64,000 bases of DNA from Photobacterium atrarenae (GCF_024380015.1 NZ_CP101509.1:1791599-1855598); one strand, 5' to 3'. Shown: positions 45,145 through 55,993, counted from the first letter of the stretch. Translations and numbers: made by a program. Notes: generated by a model from the letters alone, not told the origin.

Positions 45145-46269
45145 ATGGACAAAAATAAAACGTTAACATTCCCGCTGTTAGCGGCACTCTCCCTGGCTTC
45201 ACCACTATCTGCCGCGGAACCCTTCGCGGAGCAAACAAGTCCATCCGTCCAGCCTAAAGTCCTGAACGGTGAAACCGCTGCCCTGCTCGCGGAACGCTTA
45301 CTGCCCTGGCAAGCCGCCATTTTAAGCCTGGATCTGGGTGATGGCACTGTTGTGGCTGGCTGCGGCGCTGTTGTCATTAGTGAATACTGGGCCGTAACGG
45401 CCGCACATTGTGTCATGCCACATGCATTTCTCGATGATATCTTGGTGGCCGGCGTCGACACCATTCCTGCCGGGCAAGCCAATACGGTTAATAGCAATTA
45501 TCAATTTACGATTGTTCAAAAGATTGAGCATCCCGATTATCAGGACTCTTTATTCACAGAAGGTGGTTTAGATCACGATATCGCCCTGATCCGCGTCAAC
45601 CGCTCTATGAGCGATGTCGCAACCCCAATTCAAATCGCGACCCTCACCGAGCAAACGCAAGCCGATAGCAGCTTTAACAATACCTGGAGCGCCACCGCCT
45701 ATTCAACAGGCGATCTGATCGCTTCCGGCTGGGGCAAGGTTGCACCGGATTTTATCCAGCCCGATGAACTGCAAGTTGTTAAACTCGGCGGGATCCCCGA
45801 TGACCAGTGCGACTCCGGCTACGTGACGACAGCCAACTCCCACTTTGTTTGTGCCGATTCAAACAACCCGGAAATCAAAAAAGATGTCTGTGCCGGTGAC
45901 TCCGGCGGACCCCTGATTTGGCAAAACCCGGATCGCATCAGCGATTCAGATTTCGGCCTGCGGGTTGTCGGGGTGACCAGTAATGGCCCGGCCTGCCAGG
46001 AGAAATACCAGGGATTGGAGAGCGGTCAGAGTAACGGGCTGTATACCGAGCTGAGTCAATATAGGGACTGGATTGAACAGGAAACAGGTCTGACTCTCAG
46101 TGATCTCCCAACCCCGAACTTTCAGCATGACCCCTTTACCTTAGTGAAAGAAGATGAAGTGGTCGCCAAATCAAACACATCGGGCTCAAGTGGCGGACTG
46201 GTACCGACGCTCTCGCTGACCATGATGTCGCTGGTTGCCTGGTGGCGACGAAAAACACAAGCGCGCTAA
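45145..46269 (+). CDS. Trypsin-like serine protease with GlyGly-CTERM tail
   Basis: The 374-residue protein has a signal peptide ending near SAAEP, then an S1 protease domain with His88 in VTAAHCVM, Asp145 in GLDHDIALIRV, and Ser253 in CAGDSGGPLIW. The C-terminus carries a Gly-Gly motif (SGSSGGLVPTLSLTMMSLV), a membrane segment and a basic end (WWRRKTQAR). This is a GlyGly-CTERM signal, cleaved by rhombosortase in Vibrionaceae before type II secretion, as in VesB. No rhombosortase gene is in the window. The mature enzyme is probably secreted or surface-associated. Confidence 0.9.
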   Translation: MDKNKTLTFPLLAALSLASPLSAAEPFAEQTSPSVQPKVLNGETAALLAERLLPWQAAILSLDLGDGTVVAGCGAVVISEYWAVTAAHCVMPHAFLDDILVAGVDTIPAGQANTVNSNYQFTIVQKIEHPDYQDSLFTEGGLDHDIALIRVNRSMSDVATPIQIATLTEQTQADSSFNNTWSATAYSTGDLIASGWGKVAPDFIQPDELQVVKLGGIPDDQCDSGYVTTANSHFVCADSNNPEIKKDVCAGDSGGPLIWQNPDRISDSDFGLRVVGVTSNGPACQEKYQGLESGQSNGLYTELSQYRDWIEQETGLTLSDLPTPNFQHDPFTLVKEDEVVAKSNTSGSSGGLVPTLSLTMMSLVAWWRRKTQAR

Positions 46270-46291
46270 TGCAAGGCTTCCCCCATGAATA

Positions 46292-46311
46292 AGGGCTCCG
46301 TTCGGAGCCCT
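46292..46311. terminator. Hairpin between convergent protease and RND genes
   Basis: The palindrome AGGGCTCC/GGAGCCCT with a GTTC loop lies between two converging genes. It lacks a long T-run in either direction, so terminator function is plausible but weak. Confidence 0.5.
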
Positions 46312-46330
46312 AGATCGTTATGACAAGTGG

Positions 46331-49300
46331 TCACACCTCATCGAGTACTTCGAGTTTTGTCGAGCCACCATGAAATTTTTCCCGCCGACGCTGAACAAAA
46401 GCGTAGAAGCCGGGGATCAGCAAAGTCCCTGCCAGCAACACGCACAACAGCCCCCCGGTAAGTGACACACCCAGCGAGTTCTGACTGATGTGACCCGCTC
46501 CAGAGGCAAAGACCAGTGGCAGAACTCCCAGTATGAACGACCAGGATGTCATGTTAACCGCACGGAATCGCAGGATCCCGCCGCGTACGGATGCCTTATC
46601 AATCGATAGATCTTGCTCTTCGCGCTCATTCTTGGCGAATTCCACAATCAGGATGGCATTCTTCGCCGCCAGTGCTATCAACAATACCAGACCAATCTGA
46701 GCATACAAATTCAGCGGTGTTCCGGTGGCAGCCAAAGCCAGGAACGACCCCAAGGTTGCCACTGGCACCACCAGAATAATCGCCAGTGGGATCCCCCAGC
46801 TTTCATATTGCGCCACCATGAACAGGTAGATAAAGATCAGGGCAAGTGCGAACGCGTAAATTGCCTGATTCCCCGCGGCAACTTCCTGATAAGCCATGCC
46901 GGTCCACTCATACTGATAACCCTGGGGTAAGACTTCTGCCGCAACCCGCTCCATCGCTGCAATCGCATCACCACTGGCGTAACCCGGTGCCGGGCTGCCT
47001 TGAATGATCGCCGCGCGATACATATTGTAACGCCATGCAACATCCGGCTCGAAGACCTGCTCCACTGACACCAGGGTGCTGAGCGGGATCATCTTGCCGC
47101 CGGCAGAGCGAACATGAAAACGCTCCAGCGAATCCAAATCGCTGCGATACTGGCTGTCAGCCTGAACGGTCACCCGGAAGTTCTTGCCGAACATCGTAAA
47201 ATCATTGATGTACATCGAACCCAGGTTACCCTGTAGCGTCTGGAAAATCTCTGTCAGCGGGATCCCCAGCTGCTTGGCTTTGACCCGATCCACGTCCACA
47301 TAGAAATGCGGCACATTGGCCCGGAACATGCTGAAGGTATACTGGATCTCAGGCTGCGCATTCGCCTTTTGGATCAGCTCATTCATCACCTTCGCCAGCT
47401 CGGTCCGGTCACGGCCCAGACTGTCTTCCAGCACGAATTCAAACCCCGAGGCCGGTCCCATGCCGGGAACCGCCGGCGGTCCCATGGCAAAGACGATCGC
47501 TTCCGGTACTTCCACCGCTGCACGAGCATTAATACGTTGCGTAATTGCGAACGAAGAATGATCCCCTTCCAGCGCCTGGCGAGCTTCCCAATCTTTAAGT
47601 TTCACAAACATTGAGGCCCCGTTGGAAGCAGCTGCGCCAGTCAGGAATGCGTAACCATTGGCAACCGTCACCCCTTCCACCGCCGGCTCATCGGCAATCA
47701 TCTGCTCCAGTTTCAGGGTCGTTTGCTCAGTTCGCGACAGCGATGCCGCATCCGGTAACTGAACATTCACCAGCATAATGCCTTTGTCTTCCTGAGGTAC
47801 AAAAGCCGTTGACGTCGTCTTCGACAGATATCCAACCGCCGCCAATGCCGCCACAAAGACCAACAACAGCACACTCGCTTTTCGCACCAGGAAGCCAGCC
47901 AGTGCGCCGTATTTCACTGTAATGTCGTCAAATGCCTTGTTAAAGCTCTGGAACCAGCGGGAGGTATTTTGCCCTCCTTGCTTGAGCACCAGCGAACACA
48001 GCGCCGGAGACAATGTCAGGGCGTTAATTGATGAAATCACCACTGAAATACAGATGGTTAACGCAAACTGACGATACATGATCCCGGTGATCCCCGGCAA
48101 CATTGCCACCGGCAGGAACACCGCCAGCAGAACCAAGGTTGAGGTGATAATCGGTCCGGTGACTTCTTTCATCGCAATCAAAGTCGCCTTGCGTGGCGTC
48201 AGGCTCGGATCGCGCTGCATATTGGTATCAACATTTTCGATCACCAAAATCGCATCATCCACCACAATACCAATCGCCAGGATCAGACCAAACAAAGTCA
48301 CGGTATTGATGGTAAAACCAGTCATCAGCATGAAGGCAAAGGTACCAACCAAAGAGACAGGGATCGCGACGACCGGGATTAAGGTCGAGCGTGCGCTGCC
48401 CAGAAACAGGTACGTCACCGCGATCACCAGTAAGATGGCTTCAATCAGGGTCTTCACCACCCCTTTAATCGATTCGGCAACAAATAAGGTTGTGTCGTAG
48501 CTGGTTTCATAGGCCATGCCATCCGGCATATTGACTTTCAGCTTCTCCAGCAGCGCCATAACGGCTTCACCGCTTTCCAGTGCGTTGGCATCTGATTGTA
48601 GTGACAGCGCGACAATCGAAGCTGGCTGACCGCGGAATTTACCGTTACCGTCATAGAACTTCTTACCCAATTCCACACGGGCTACATCTTTGAGGTAAAC
48701 CACACTTCCGTCTGAGTTCGCACGAACCACAATGTTCTCAAACTCCTGAACGGATTCCAGACGCCCCTTGGTGACGAGGCTGAACTGAACTTCCTGAACA
48801 TTGTTAAACGGTGGCCCTCCGACTTTACCGGCAGCAACCTGAACGTTCTGCTCCGCCAGTGCCCGATTAATATCCGAGGTTGTCAGGCCCAGGTTCGCCA
48901 TCCGCTCCGGGTCCAGCCAGACTCGCATCGCGTACTCACCGCCACCGATCACATTCACTTCACTGATCCCGTTGACCCGGGCCAGTTGATCTTTGACATT
49001 CAGGTTGATGTAGTTGATCAGGAACTGATCATCATACTTACCATCTGGAGAATAGAAGTTCAGCACCATCAGCAAGTCCGGCGAGCGTTTTTTCACCGTG
49101 ACGCCGACCATACGAACTTCTTCCGGCAGCTTGGATTCTATCTGAGAAACCCGGTTCTGAACGTTCACCTGCGCCACGTCCGGATCCACATCGACATCGA
49201 AGGTCACATTCAGGTTATAGGAACCATCATTGGCACTCTTGGAAGACATGTAGATCATCCCTTCCACGCCATTGACCGACGCTTCGATCGGATCGGCAAC

Positions 49301-49483
49301 CGCCTCTTCAACAACCTCGGCACTTGCGCCCGAATAATAAGCCGTCACACTGACTGAAGGTGGACTAATCTTGGGATATTCCGCGATTGGCAGGTTCACC
49401 AGCGCAATTGCACCGGCAAGGGTCAGAATGATGGACAGCACCAGCGCGAATTTCGGACGCTGGATAAAAAATCGACTCAGCAT
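46331..49483 (-). CDS. RND multidrug efflux pump, inner-membrane transporter (HAE1 family)
   Basis: This is the proton-driven inner-membrane component of a tripartite efflux pump. The 1050-residue protein begins [20 protein letters not shown], has twelve membrane helices in the standard two-repeat pattern, and carries the proton-relay region [14 protein letters not shown] in TM4. Periplasmic porter domains follow each first helix. The C-terminal [16 protein letters not shown] in TM10-11 matches AcrB/VexB homologues. It starts nine bases after the membrane-fusion gene. The outer-membrane channel is not encoded here, so TolC probably serves. Confidence 0.93.
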   Translation of the reverse strand: MLSRFFIQRPKFALVLSIILTLAGAIALVNLPIAEYPKISPPSVSVTAYYSGASAEVVEEAVADPIEASVNGVEGMIYMSSKSANDGSYNLNVTFDVDVDPDVAQVNVQNRVSQIESKLPEEVRMVGVTVKKRSPDLLMVLNFYSPDGKYDDQFLINYINLNVKDQLARVNGISEVNVIGGGEYAMRVWLDPERMANLGLTTSDINRALAEQNVQVAAGKVGGPPFNNVQEVQFSLVTKGRLESVQEFENIVVRANSDGSVVYLKDVARVELGKKFYDGNGKFRGQPASIVALSLQSDANALESGEAVMALLEKLKVNMPDGMAYETSYDTTLFVAESIKGVVKTLIEAILLVIAVTYLFLGSARSTLIPVVAIPVSLVGTFAFMLMTGFTINTVTLFGLILAIGIVVDDAILVIENVDTNMQRDPSLTPRKATLIAMKEVTGPIITSTLVLLAVFLPVAMLPGITGIMYRQFALTICISVVISSINALTLSPALCSLVLKQGGQNTSRWFQSFNKAFDDITVKYGALAGFLVRKASVLLLVFVAALAAVGYLSKTTSTAFVPQEDKGIMLVNVQLPDAASLSRTEQTTLKLEQMIADEPAVEGVTVANGYAFLTGAAASNGASMFVKLKDWEARQALEGDHSSFAITQRINARAAVEVPEAIVFAMGPPAVPGMGPASGFEFVLEDSLGRDRTELAKVMNELIQKANAQPEIQYTFSMFRANVPHFYVDVDRVKAKQLGIPLTEIFQTLQGNLGSMYINDFTMFGKNFRVTVQADSQYRSDLDSLERFHVRSAGGKMIPLSTLVSVEQVFEPDVAWRYNMYRAAIIQGSPAPGYASGDAIAAMERVAAEVLPQGYQYEWTGMAYQEVAAGNQAIYAFALALIFIYLFMVAQYESWGIPLAIILVVPVATLGSFLALAATGTPLNLYAQIGLVLLIALAAKNAILIVEFAKNEREEQDLSIDKASVRGGILRFRAVNMTSWSFILGVLPLVFASGAGHISQNSLGVSLTGGLLCVLLAGTLLIPGFYAFVQRRREKFHGGSTKLEVLDEV

Positions 49484-49492
49484 GATGTCCCC

Positions 49493-50608
49493 TTACGCTT
49501 GTGTCTGCTCAAGACGAACCGTCATGCCATTTCGAACCCGCTGCAGTCCCTTGGTCAGAACCACATCTCCTGGCTTCACGCCTTCACGGACAATCACACC
49601 ATGCTCGGTTTGGGCACCCAGCACGACATTGCGACGCTCTGCGATTTTTCCATCCGTCAGCACCATCACAAAATCACCTTCGAGATCACTTTGTACGGCA
49701 CGACGCGGGATCACCGGCACTTTCACCGGCGTCTTCTCACGCAGCAACACCTGAACGTGCTGGCCCGGCAGCAACTGTTGTTCCGGGTTGGCAAATTTTG
49801 CACGGACCGCGATGGTCCCGGTATCCAGATCAATCCGGTTCCCGATAAAATCCACCGTTCCCGGGTGGGCATATTCCTCACCATTGTTCAAGGTCAGGAC
49901 GACTTCAACACTCTCTCGGCCTTCACCGCTGCCGCTTAAAGCATCAAGCCCCAGGTTTAAACGGTGACGCTCACTCACATTGAACGTCGTTTGCATGGGA
50001 TCGAGACTCACTAATGTCGTCAATACGCCAGAAGCCGGAGAGACCAGATCACCGATGCTCACCTGACTGTCGCTGATCCGCCCGCTGAATGGCGCAACCA
50101 CACGGGTAAATGACAAATCAATTTCTGCCGACTTCAACTGTGCTTTCGCCGCTTTTAACTGCGCATCCGCATTGAGCTTATCCGCCGTTGCTTTGTCATA
50201 CTCTGATTGGCTAATACTCCCCTTGGGTAACAATCCCTTTGCCCGTTGCCAATCCAGCTCGGCCCGCTTGAGGCTGGCTTCTGCCTGGGCAATTGCTGCG
50301 GCCGCACTGGCAACTTTCGCTTCATAGGCGGAAGGGTCAATCTGGTACAACAGCTGCCCCTTCTCAACCATCTCCCCTTCGGTAAAATAGCGAGCCTGCA
50401 CATACCCGGATACCTGAGCCGTAATTGCCACATCTTCAATTGCTTCTGTACGACCCACAAATTGTCGGCCACGCTGATAATCGATCAGCGACACCCCTTG
50501 AGTCGCTACAACGGGGCCAACAGGCGCGGAGGTGCCTGATGTTGTCTCGCCGCAACCCACCAGCAAGCTGGCGCTGATAAGTGCTGCGATTGTGCTTTTT
50601 CTTTTCAT
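49493..50608 (-). CDS. RND efflux membrane-fusion (adaptor) lipoprotein
   Basis: This is the periplasmic adaptor that joins the RND transporter to the outer-membrane channel. The 371-residue product begins MKRKSTIAALISASLLVGCG with a lipobox, then has a biotinyl-lipoyl domain, a coiled hairpin (AIAQAEASLKRAELDWQRAK), a beta-barrel (VVAPFSGRISDSQVSIGDLV) and a membrane-proximal domain. The start at 50608 fits a lipoprotein signal; ATG at 50620 is possible. No repressor gene is next to it. Confidence 0.92.
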   Translation of the reverse strand: MKRKSTIAALISASLLVGCGETTSGTSAPVGPVVATQGVSLIDYQRGRQFVGRTEAIEDVAITAQVSGYVQARYFTEGEMVEKGQLLYQIDPSAYEAKVASAAAAIAQAEASLKRAELDWQRAKGLLPKGSISQSEYDKATADKLNADAQLKAAKAQLKSAEIDLSFTRVVAPFSGRISDSQVSIGDLVSPASGVLTTLVSLDPMQTTFNVSERHRLNLGLDALSGSGEGRESVEVVLTLNNGEEYAHPGTVDFIGNRIDLDTGTIAVRAKFANPEQQLLPGQHVQVLLREKTPVKVPVIPRRAVQSDLEGDFVMVLTDGKIAERRNVVLGAQTEHGVIVREGVKPGDVVLTKGLQRVRNGMTVRLEQTQA

Positions 50609-50871
50609 TGAATTGACCATATGAATGTCATGAATTTCCGGTGAAAACTGACGTCGAAGTGAGTACAGCCTGTGGAATAAATATAAGAGATTGATAAAGC
50701 TAGCATTGTGCATTTAACGAAAGCTGAATAACGCACCGCTAAAAGGCAGGGTTTCAGGACAAAGGTGTTTCAAAACATTTCATCTGCCGGATAAGTATTG
50801 CTAGCATGGTCATTTCAGTCATTTAATCAGCAGTTGCGAAACGTCAATTCAACATCAAGGAAACACAGGCC

Positions 50872-51810
50872 ATGGACTTCTTCCCCGTATTTTTAAAACT
50901 GAGCGATCGAAAGGTCATTGTCATCGGCGGCGGAGAGGTCGCATGCCGAAAAATCGATTTGCTTTATCAGGCCGGCGCCGATATCACACTGGTTTCGCCG
51001 AAAATACATCCTTATCTGGAAAGCCTGGTGGCGGGGGGCAAGATTGCGTGGCAACAGCAGCCATACCAGAAAGGTGTGATCGTAGGGTTTCATCAAGTCT
51101 GGGCCACCACGAATGATCCAACGCTGAACCATCAGATCTTCAAAGATGCGGAAGCACTCGGGATCTGGACCAATGTTGTCGATGACCCACAGCACTGCCA
51201 TTTCATTACCCCGGCGATGGTTGATCGGTCGCCAATCCAAGTGGCGATTTCCAGCGGTGGTGCTTCCCCGGTGCTGGTACGCATGATCCGAGAAAAGCTG
51301 GAAACCCAACTGCCGCAAAACCTCAGCCTGCTGGCCAAGTATTCCGGGCAGCAGCGCCAACGAATCAAAGAATATTTCAACACCGTCGATGAACGGCGCA
51401 AATTCTGGGAACGATTTTTCAGATTGCCCGCTGTCGAAACAGCTACAACCCCGGCGCAGCTGGAGGCGGCCTTTTCGGCTCTGCTTGAACAACCCAACCC
51501 TGTCGGTGGCAATGTCTATGTTATCGAGACGGGCGCAGATCCTGAACTACTCAGCCTGAAGGCACTTCGCCTGATGCAGCAGGCAGAGTATGTCCTCTAC
51601 CCACAAGACAGCCCTCCGGCATTTATTGAGTTATGCCGCCGGGATGCCGAGCGGGATACCTACAAACCCGAGGCGCTGGTCAATCAGGTCAACCAGTGGG
51701 TGCAGCAGGATTACCGGGTGTGTGTCCTGCTTCCGAAACCAATGAGGGATCAGATGGCTATATCACTCACAGAACAATTTCAGGGAATTTTCGTCCCCTG
51801 TGTGGGCTAA
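50872..51810 (+). CDS. Siroheme synthase N-terminal half (precorrin-2 dehydrogenase/ferrochelatase) with vestigial methylase tail
   Basis: The N-terminal 150 residues match CysG-B/Met8p: MDFFPVFLKLSDRKVIVIGG with a GGGxVAxxK Rossmann loop and TNVVDDPQHCHFITPAMVDR, SPIQVAISSGGASPVLVRMI. It makes sirohydrochlorin and siroheme from precorrin-2. Residues from about 218 (GNVYVIETGADPELLSLKAL) resemble the start of the SUMT methylase but the domain stops after 95 residues. The SUMT activity is therefore absent and must be supplied elsewhere. The gene is monocistronic, followed by a hairpin terminator. Confidence 0.88.
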   Translation: MDFFPVFLKLSDRKVIVIGGGEVACRKIDLLYQAGADITLVSPKIHPYLESLVAGGKIAWQQQPYQKGVIVGFHQVWATTNDPTLNHQIFKDAEALGIWTNVVDDPQHCHFITPAMVDRSPIQVAISSGGASPVLVRMIREKLETQLPQNLSLLAKYSGQQRQRIKEYFNTVDERRKFWERFFRLPAVETATTPAQLEAAFSALLEQPNPVGGNVYVIETGADPELLSLKALRLMQQAEYVLYPQDSPPAFIELCRRDAERDTYKPEALVNQVNQWVQQDYRVCVLLPKPMRDQMAISLTEQFQGIFVPCVG

Positions 51811-51916
51811 ACCGAATAGTTGCAGTACAGCTTCCGCGAGAACACAACTCAGGATGAAGGGGGATTGCAGTTCAAGAGCAAATTCGGCCAGCAAATGACC
51901 TGGCTGACAGAGACGC

Positions 51917-51942
51917 AAAAGCCGCACTGGATGCGGCTTTTC
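51917..51942. terminator. Bidirectional terminator
   Basis: AAAAGCCGCA and TGCGGCTTTT form a 10-bp stem with a short loop, with a U-run in either direction. It lies between the convergent siroheme synthase and DUF1097 genes. Confidence 0.8.
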
Positions 51943-51968
51943 ACTATTCACACTGGCTAGACTGTCGT

Positions 51969-52451
51969 TTAATCCATTTCCGGCACTGCATTTGTCTTTG
52001 GCTGAGCCACGACCTTATGTACCCACAAGCCAGAGGCCTTCATACAATAACCAAACACCGCGCCCAGGATCAGAGACGGCACGACGAGTTGCCAGTCCCC
52101 CCCTGCAGCAAACGTTGCACAGGAGCCAATAAAGGTACCAGGAATAAAGCTCAGCCAGGCCTTTTGTGCCTGTACACACATCAGGAAGGCAACCACAGCC
52201 GTAATTACGTAGCCGAGGATTTCCAGGCTCGCCATGGTCGATAAATGAATAATCACCATCGCCCAGAAGACACCACTCATATTCGTGGCCACACTAAGTC
52301 CTAAGCCTTTCAGTCCGTCCTTCGGGGATGCAAAATAAGTGGTACACCCCAAAAAGCCTGCCCAGCTCAGTAGGCCCAAAGATACGGCAACCCAACCCCA
52401 GATCCCGGACAGAATCCCCGTTGTGATAGCAATCGCGACCAATACTGACAT
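51969..52451 (-). CDS. DUF1097 membrane protein
   Basis: The product has 160 residues with about five hydrophobic helices, including ILSGIWGWVAVSLGLLSWAG and FIPGTFIGSCATFAAGG, features of DUF1097 (YcdZ family). Function is unknown; a membrane transport role is only a guess. The start at 52451 is preferred because GAGAG precedes it at suitable spacing; two earlier starts (52466 and 52472) would add five or seven residues. It stands alone. Confidence 0.75.
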   Translation of the reverse strand: MSVLVAIAITTGILSGIWGWVAVSLGLLSWAGFLGCTTYFASPKDGLKGLGLSVATNMSGVFWAMVIIHLSTMASLEILGYVITAVVAFLMCVQAQKAWLSFIPGTFIGSCATFAAGGDWQLVVPSLILGAVFGYCMKASGLWVHKVVAQPKTNAVPEMD

Positions 52452-52813
52452 GTCAAAATCTCTCATTAGCACTGTTAGGAAACAGTTTAATTAACTTCCC
52501 ACACCACAATAGGGATTCAGATCACACTTATGGTGAAATATGAATTATAAAAAACACCAAAAAGTGAAATATGTCACAAATAAGGCAGATTTCAGACCAA
52601 CACCTTATCGCCTCAGTATAAATGAGAGCCACCTCCTATCAACAGTCTGTTTACTGGTATCAACAAAAATGAATGTAAGACTTGCGATCCAGTCGAAGAA
52701 TTTGCGATTCCAATAGGCTGGCTGCAACCCACTATGGTAAGTTAGCCCGGTTTCTTTATGACAAAGAACAACCAGATAAGCTGGGTTGTTCAGTAGATAA
52801 TCACGGAGTGTTC
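52452..52813. other. Intergenic region upstream of nagZ
   Basis: About 360 bases separate the divergent DUF1097 and nagZ genes. The stretch is AT-rich from 52520 to 52570. The frame in phase with nagZ stays open back to 52682, but it lacks a ribosome-binding site and family signature. No repeat or RNA gene was recognised. Confidence 0.35.
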
Positions 52814-53818
52814 ATGGGACCACTAATGCTTGATGTCACCGGCTATGAGCTTGATGCCGAGGAGCGTGATATTATTCAGCACCCAACCGTTGGCGGAATC
52901 ATCTTTTTTGCCCGCAACTACCACGACCGCCAACAACTCAGGGCGTTGGTCCGGGATATTCGCAACACGGCAAAACGTCCGCTCCTCATTGCCGTCGATC
53001 AGGAAGGCGGTCGGGTACAACGTTTCCGTGACGGCTTTACCCCCCTGCCACCGGCCAAAGCCTTCGCATCGCAGTCCGATGGAATCGAACTCGCCCACCG
53101 GGGGGGTTGGCTGATGGCCGCCGAGCTATTGGCGATGGATATTGATCTAAGCCTGGCACCGGTCCTGGACTTGGGTTTTGACTGTAAAGCCATTGGCGAT
53201 CGTGCCTTTTCTGAGGACCCACAGCAGGTGATCCAATATGCCAGCCAATTCATCCGGGGGATGAAACAAGCCGGCATGGCAACCACCGGGAAACACTTTC
53301 CCGGCCATGGTGGTGTCATTGCCGACTCACACCTGGAAACACCGGTCGATCCCCGCACGAACATCATGACGCATGATATGGTGGTTTTCCGCCAGCTCAT
53401 TCAGGATGGTCTTCTGGATGCCATGATGCCGGCCCACGTTGTGTTTGACGCGTACGACGACCAGCCTGCCAGCGGCTCTGCTTACTGGCTGAAACAAGTC
53501 CTTCGCCAGGAGCTCAATTTCGGCGGCATCATCTTCTCGGATGATTTGAATATGAAAGGTGCCGATGTACTGGGAAGTTACAGCGAACGAGCGATCGCCG
53601 CTCAGGAAGCGGGTTGCGACATGGTGATGCTGTGTAATAACCGTGAAGGGGCGATTCAGGCGCTGGACGGCTTGCCACAGACGCAAGTACCACAGCTCCA
53701 GGCCCTGTGTAAAAAACCGACTGGTGAGTATTCAGACTTGATCAAAACGCGCATGTGGCAAGATACCCAGCAGCAGATCCACCAACTATCTCTGTCTTGG
53801 CAGGAGCAAAATTCCTAA
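52814..53818 (+). CDS. nagZ: Beta-N-acetylhexosaminidase NagZ
   Basis: NagZ removes N-acetylglucosamine from muropeptides in the cytoplasm during peptidoglycan recycling and thereby influences AmpC-type beta-lactamase signalling. The 334-residue GH3 protein has [31 protein letters not shown]-type motif [18 protein letters not shown] (catalytic His/Asp dyad) and [13 protein letters not shown] with the nucleophile Asp. GGAGTG precedes ATG at 52814; the longer upstream frame is not supported. Confidence 0.96.
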   Translation: MGPLMLDVTGYELDAEERDIIQHPTVGGIIFFARNYHDRQQLRALVRDIRNTAKRPLLIAVDQEGGRVQRFRDGFTPLPPAKAFASQSDGIELAHRGGWLMAAELLAMDIDLSLAPVLDLGFDCKAIGDRAFSEDPQQVIQYASQFIRGMKQAGMATTGKHFPGHGGVIADSHLETPVDPRTNIMTHDMVVFRQLIQDGLLDAMMPAHVVFDAYDDQPASGSAYWLKQVLRQELNFGGIIFSDDLNMKGADVLGSYSERAIAAQEAGCDMVMLCNNREGAIQALDGLPQTQVPQLQALCKKPTGEYSDLIKTRMWQDTQQQIHQLSLSWQEQNS

Positions 53819-53834
53819 CAGTTCCTATTGGTTC

Positions 53835-53857
53835 GGCAGATGATTGATACATCTGCC
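53835..53857. terminator. Hairpin between nagZ and the EAL gene
   Basis: GGCAGATG/CATCTGCC with a 7-base loop lies between two convergent genes. There is no U-run after it, so termination by it is uncertain. Confidence 0.4.
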
Positions 53858-53923
53858 TCTCCATCAGTGACATCCCTCGCTTTGGTATGCCAACATCATA
53901 GCAATGATTTTTCTCGCGCCTGC

Positions 53924-55525
53924 TTACGCCAGGCAGGCCGAGAGCGTCTCTCCACGCGGCGATGAGGAAATCCCTTTGCAAAAATAGGCGAAATCTTTAA
54001 AAATCATTGGCTTGCCGAAATAATAGCCTTGCTGAAGATACACACCTTGCGACGCTAGGTAACGAGATTGCTGCTCGGTTTCTACCCCTTCCGCGATCAT
54101 CTCCATCCCGGCCTCACGGCCGAAAGCGATAATCGAGTCCAGAAGTGACAACTTGAGTTCCTCAGTGCCGATATTATCGACAAACATCTTATCGATTTTC
54201 AGGCTGCGGATATTGAGTTGCTGGATATAGCTAAATCCGCCATAACCAGTTCCGGCATCATCAAGCTTGACATCAATGCCACGCCGGCGAAGTTGCTCAA
54301 TCACATCGGATGCCATGGTGAGATTGGTAAATTGCTTACGTTCTGTCACTTCAAAGGCGATCTGCTCCGGAGTGATTTCGGAGTGAGCCAGCAGTGCCAG
54401 CGATTTTTCCATCACCTCCAGGCTCTCCAATTGATCCGGCACCACATTGATACTAATCACCTGCTTGGTCCTCTGCCAATTCAGCTTACTCATCTCGCCA
54501 ACAGCCTTTTCGATCAACTGCTCCGTGATTGGTAATATCTGGCCACTCTTTTCAACATAGGGAATAAATTCCATCGGTGGTACAACAGCTTGGCCGGGAC
54601 GCTGCCATCGCGCCAACATTTCGCAGCCATATAAGGTATTCGTCGAGACATCTACAATGGGTTGGTAATAAGGCACAAATTCCTGCTTCGCCAATCCCCG
54701 CTCAATCAAGGCATGCAGTGAGACACTTCTGCGCCGGTAAACCCGATACAACGAGAGAGAAATTGCAGCGAATGCGGCTCCCAAAAGAAACAGTGGCAAC
54801 CAAAACTCCGCCTTGTATTGCGCCATCAGTCGCGGATGAATAAAAGTATTGACTTGCAGCCCATCCAGGATCAATGAACGAAAGAGCGGCTGTTCATTTA
54901 ACAAACCACTATCCCCTCGCCAATACGCAACTGTCGGATTATCAACCGAGGTCAACACACTGAGTACACAGTTCTGACAGTACTTATTCTTTAATGATTC
55001 CGAGACCAACGGCTCAAGGTAGACCGTCAACTGCCCCTGTGCTCCCTGCCACTTCGCTGCAAGCAAAGTTCCGTCCGGCGTCTCACTTGAGACCCACAAA
55101 GAGACCTGCGGAGAAAGCTTGCTCAGGAGCGGCATCAGCTGCATATCCTCCAATGAACCACGATAGCTGCTGCACTCCCCGCCATGATTGGTGCTCAGTG
55201 AAATCCGCTTAATCACAAAATTACGATAAGCAACGCTATCCAACTTCGCCTGATCGGCTACACCGCAATCAAATTGAAAATCATGAGATAGGCTTGTCAG
55301 TAACCCGGGTAACTGTTCGAGACGCATGGAATATGTATTCAGGAGCTCATCAGAATCAGCGCCGATCCGGTAGGACAAGTAAAGCTGAGCGACAGGGACA
55401 CTGAGCAACGAAAGCAGGCATGCAATCCCGAGAATAAACCCGAAAGACAAAATTGTTTGCCGCCCGAGCGGCTTTCGCTTCGGGGTGTCCTTCCCTGGTG
55501 CATTGTTGCGATGACCGATAATCAT
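53924..55525 (-). CDS. CSS-motif EAL c-di-GMP phosphodiesterase
   Basis: The 533-residue protein has a membrane helix near residue 40, a periplasmic CSS-motif domain (Cys87 and Cys118, GECSS), a second helix at about 240-260, and an EAL domain. Catalytic residues are present: Glu302 in CEMLARW, Asn360 in ISINVVPDQL, Glu in FEVTER, DDAGTGYGG at 422-430, LKIDKMF and AEGVETEQQ. It should hydrolyse c-di-GMP. In related enzymes the periplasmic cysteines are redox-sensitive and control activity and stability. The N-terminus starts with a polar tail; the ribosome-binding site is weak. Confidence 0.9.
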   Translation of the reverse strand: MIIGHRNNAPGKDTPKRKPLGRQTILSFGFILGIACLLSLLSVPVAQLYLSYRIGADSDELLNTYSMRLEQLPGLLTSLSHDFQFDCGVADQAKLDSVAYRNFVIKRISLSTNHGGECSSYRGSLEDMQLMPLLSKLSPQVSLWVSSETPDGTLLAAKWQGAQGQLTVYLEPLVSESLKNKYCQNCVLSVLTSVDNPTVAYWRGDSGLLNEQPLFRSLILDGLQVNTFIHPRLMAQYKAEFWLPLFLLGAAFAAISLSLYRVYRRRSVSLHALIERGLAKQEFVPYYQPIVDVSTNTLYGCEMLARWQRPGQAVVPPMEFIPYVEKSGQILPITEQLIEKAVGEMSKLNWQRTKQVISINVVPDQLESLEVMEKSLALLAHSEITPEQIAFEVTERKQFTNLTMASDVIEQLRRRGIDVKLDDAGTGYGGFSYIQQLNIRSLKIDKMFVDNIGTEELKLSLLDSIIAFGREAGMEMIAEGVETEQQSRYLASQGVYLQQGYYFGKPMIFKDFAYFCKGISSSPRGETLSACLA

Positions 55526-55851
55526 GTTTTCAAATTTATCCTTTCACCTGAGCCATGGTTCAGATCATGACGCGCTTAACTGTATGGATATTTTATCAAT
55601 CCTTTGATATACAACCATATTCATTAATAAGGTAGTTAACAAGCAGCAGGCGAACGATCGCTTTCGAGTCAGATCACGACTTGGTAAATTTATAAAACAT
55701 GAATCCCATATAGTTCGACAAAAAGGAAAGAGATCGAAGCGAAGTGACAACATCACCCATTTGTCCGAGCCAGACAATTGATGGTGCAGCCGGAAGAAAA
55801 TGACTATTTGACACCTATTACCAGAATGTGGTGTTTTTTCACGGTATCAGT

Positions 55852-55882
55852 GAGTAAAACAAAGGCGCCATGAAGGCGCCTT
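55852..55882 (-). terminator. Terminator of the small membrane protein gene
   Basis: On the minus strand AAGGCGCC/GGCGCCTT forms an 8-bp stem with a 5-base loop, followed by TGTTTTAC. It begins a few bases after the stop codon at 55889, which supports that frame being a gene. Confidence 0.75.
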
Positions 55883-55888
55883 CGTTGC

Positions 55889-55993
55889 TTAAAGAGCGTC
55901 TCGGGAATAGTCGATACCTTTCGTGCACTTTTTCTCTTTGACGATGATAAAAGCAGCACCAATAATGAAGGCAATGACTAGCAGAGTTTCCAT
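55889..55993 (-). CDS. Putative 34-residue membrane microprotein
   Basis: The frame encodes METLLVIAFIIGAAFIIVKE followed by KKCTKGIDYSRDAL. It has one hydrophobic helix of about 18 residues at the N-terminus and a basic, then mixed-charge tail, giving a predicted N-out or single-pass topology with a positive-inside tail. A weak AAAGG lies upstream of the ATG, and a rho-independent terminator directly follows. I do not recognise the family. The terminator and helix make it more than a random frame. Confidence 0.55.
   Translation of the reverse strand: METLLVIAFIIGAAFIIVKEKKCTKGIDYSRDAL

Noticed and set aside
52682..52813. N-terminal extension of NagZ by 44 residues
   Set aside because: The extension is unlike any NagZ, and GGAGTG precedes the ATG at 52814.
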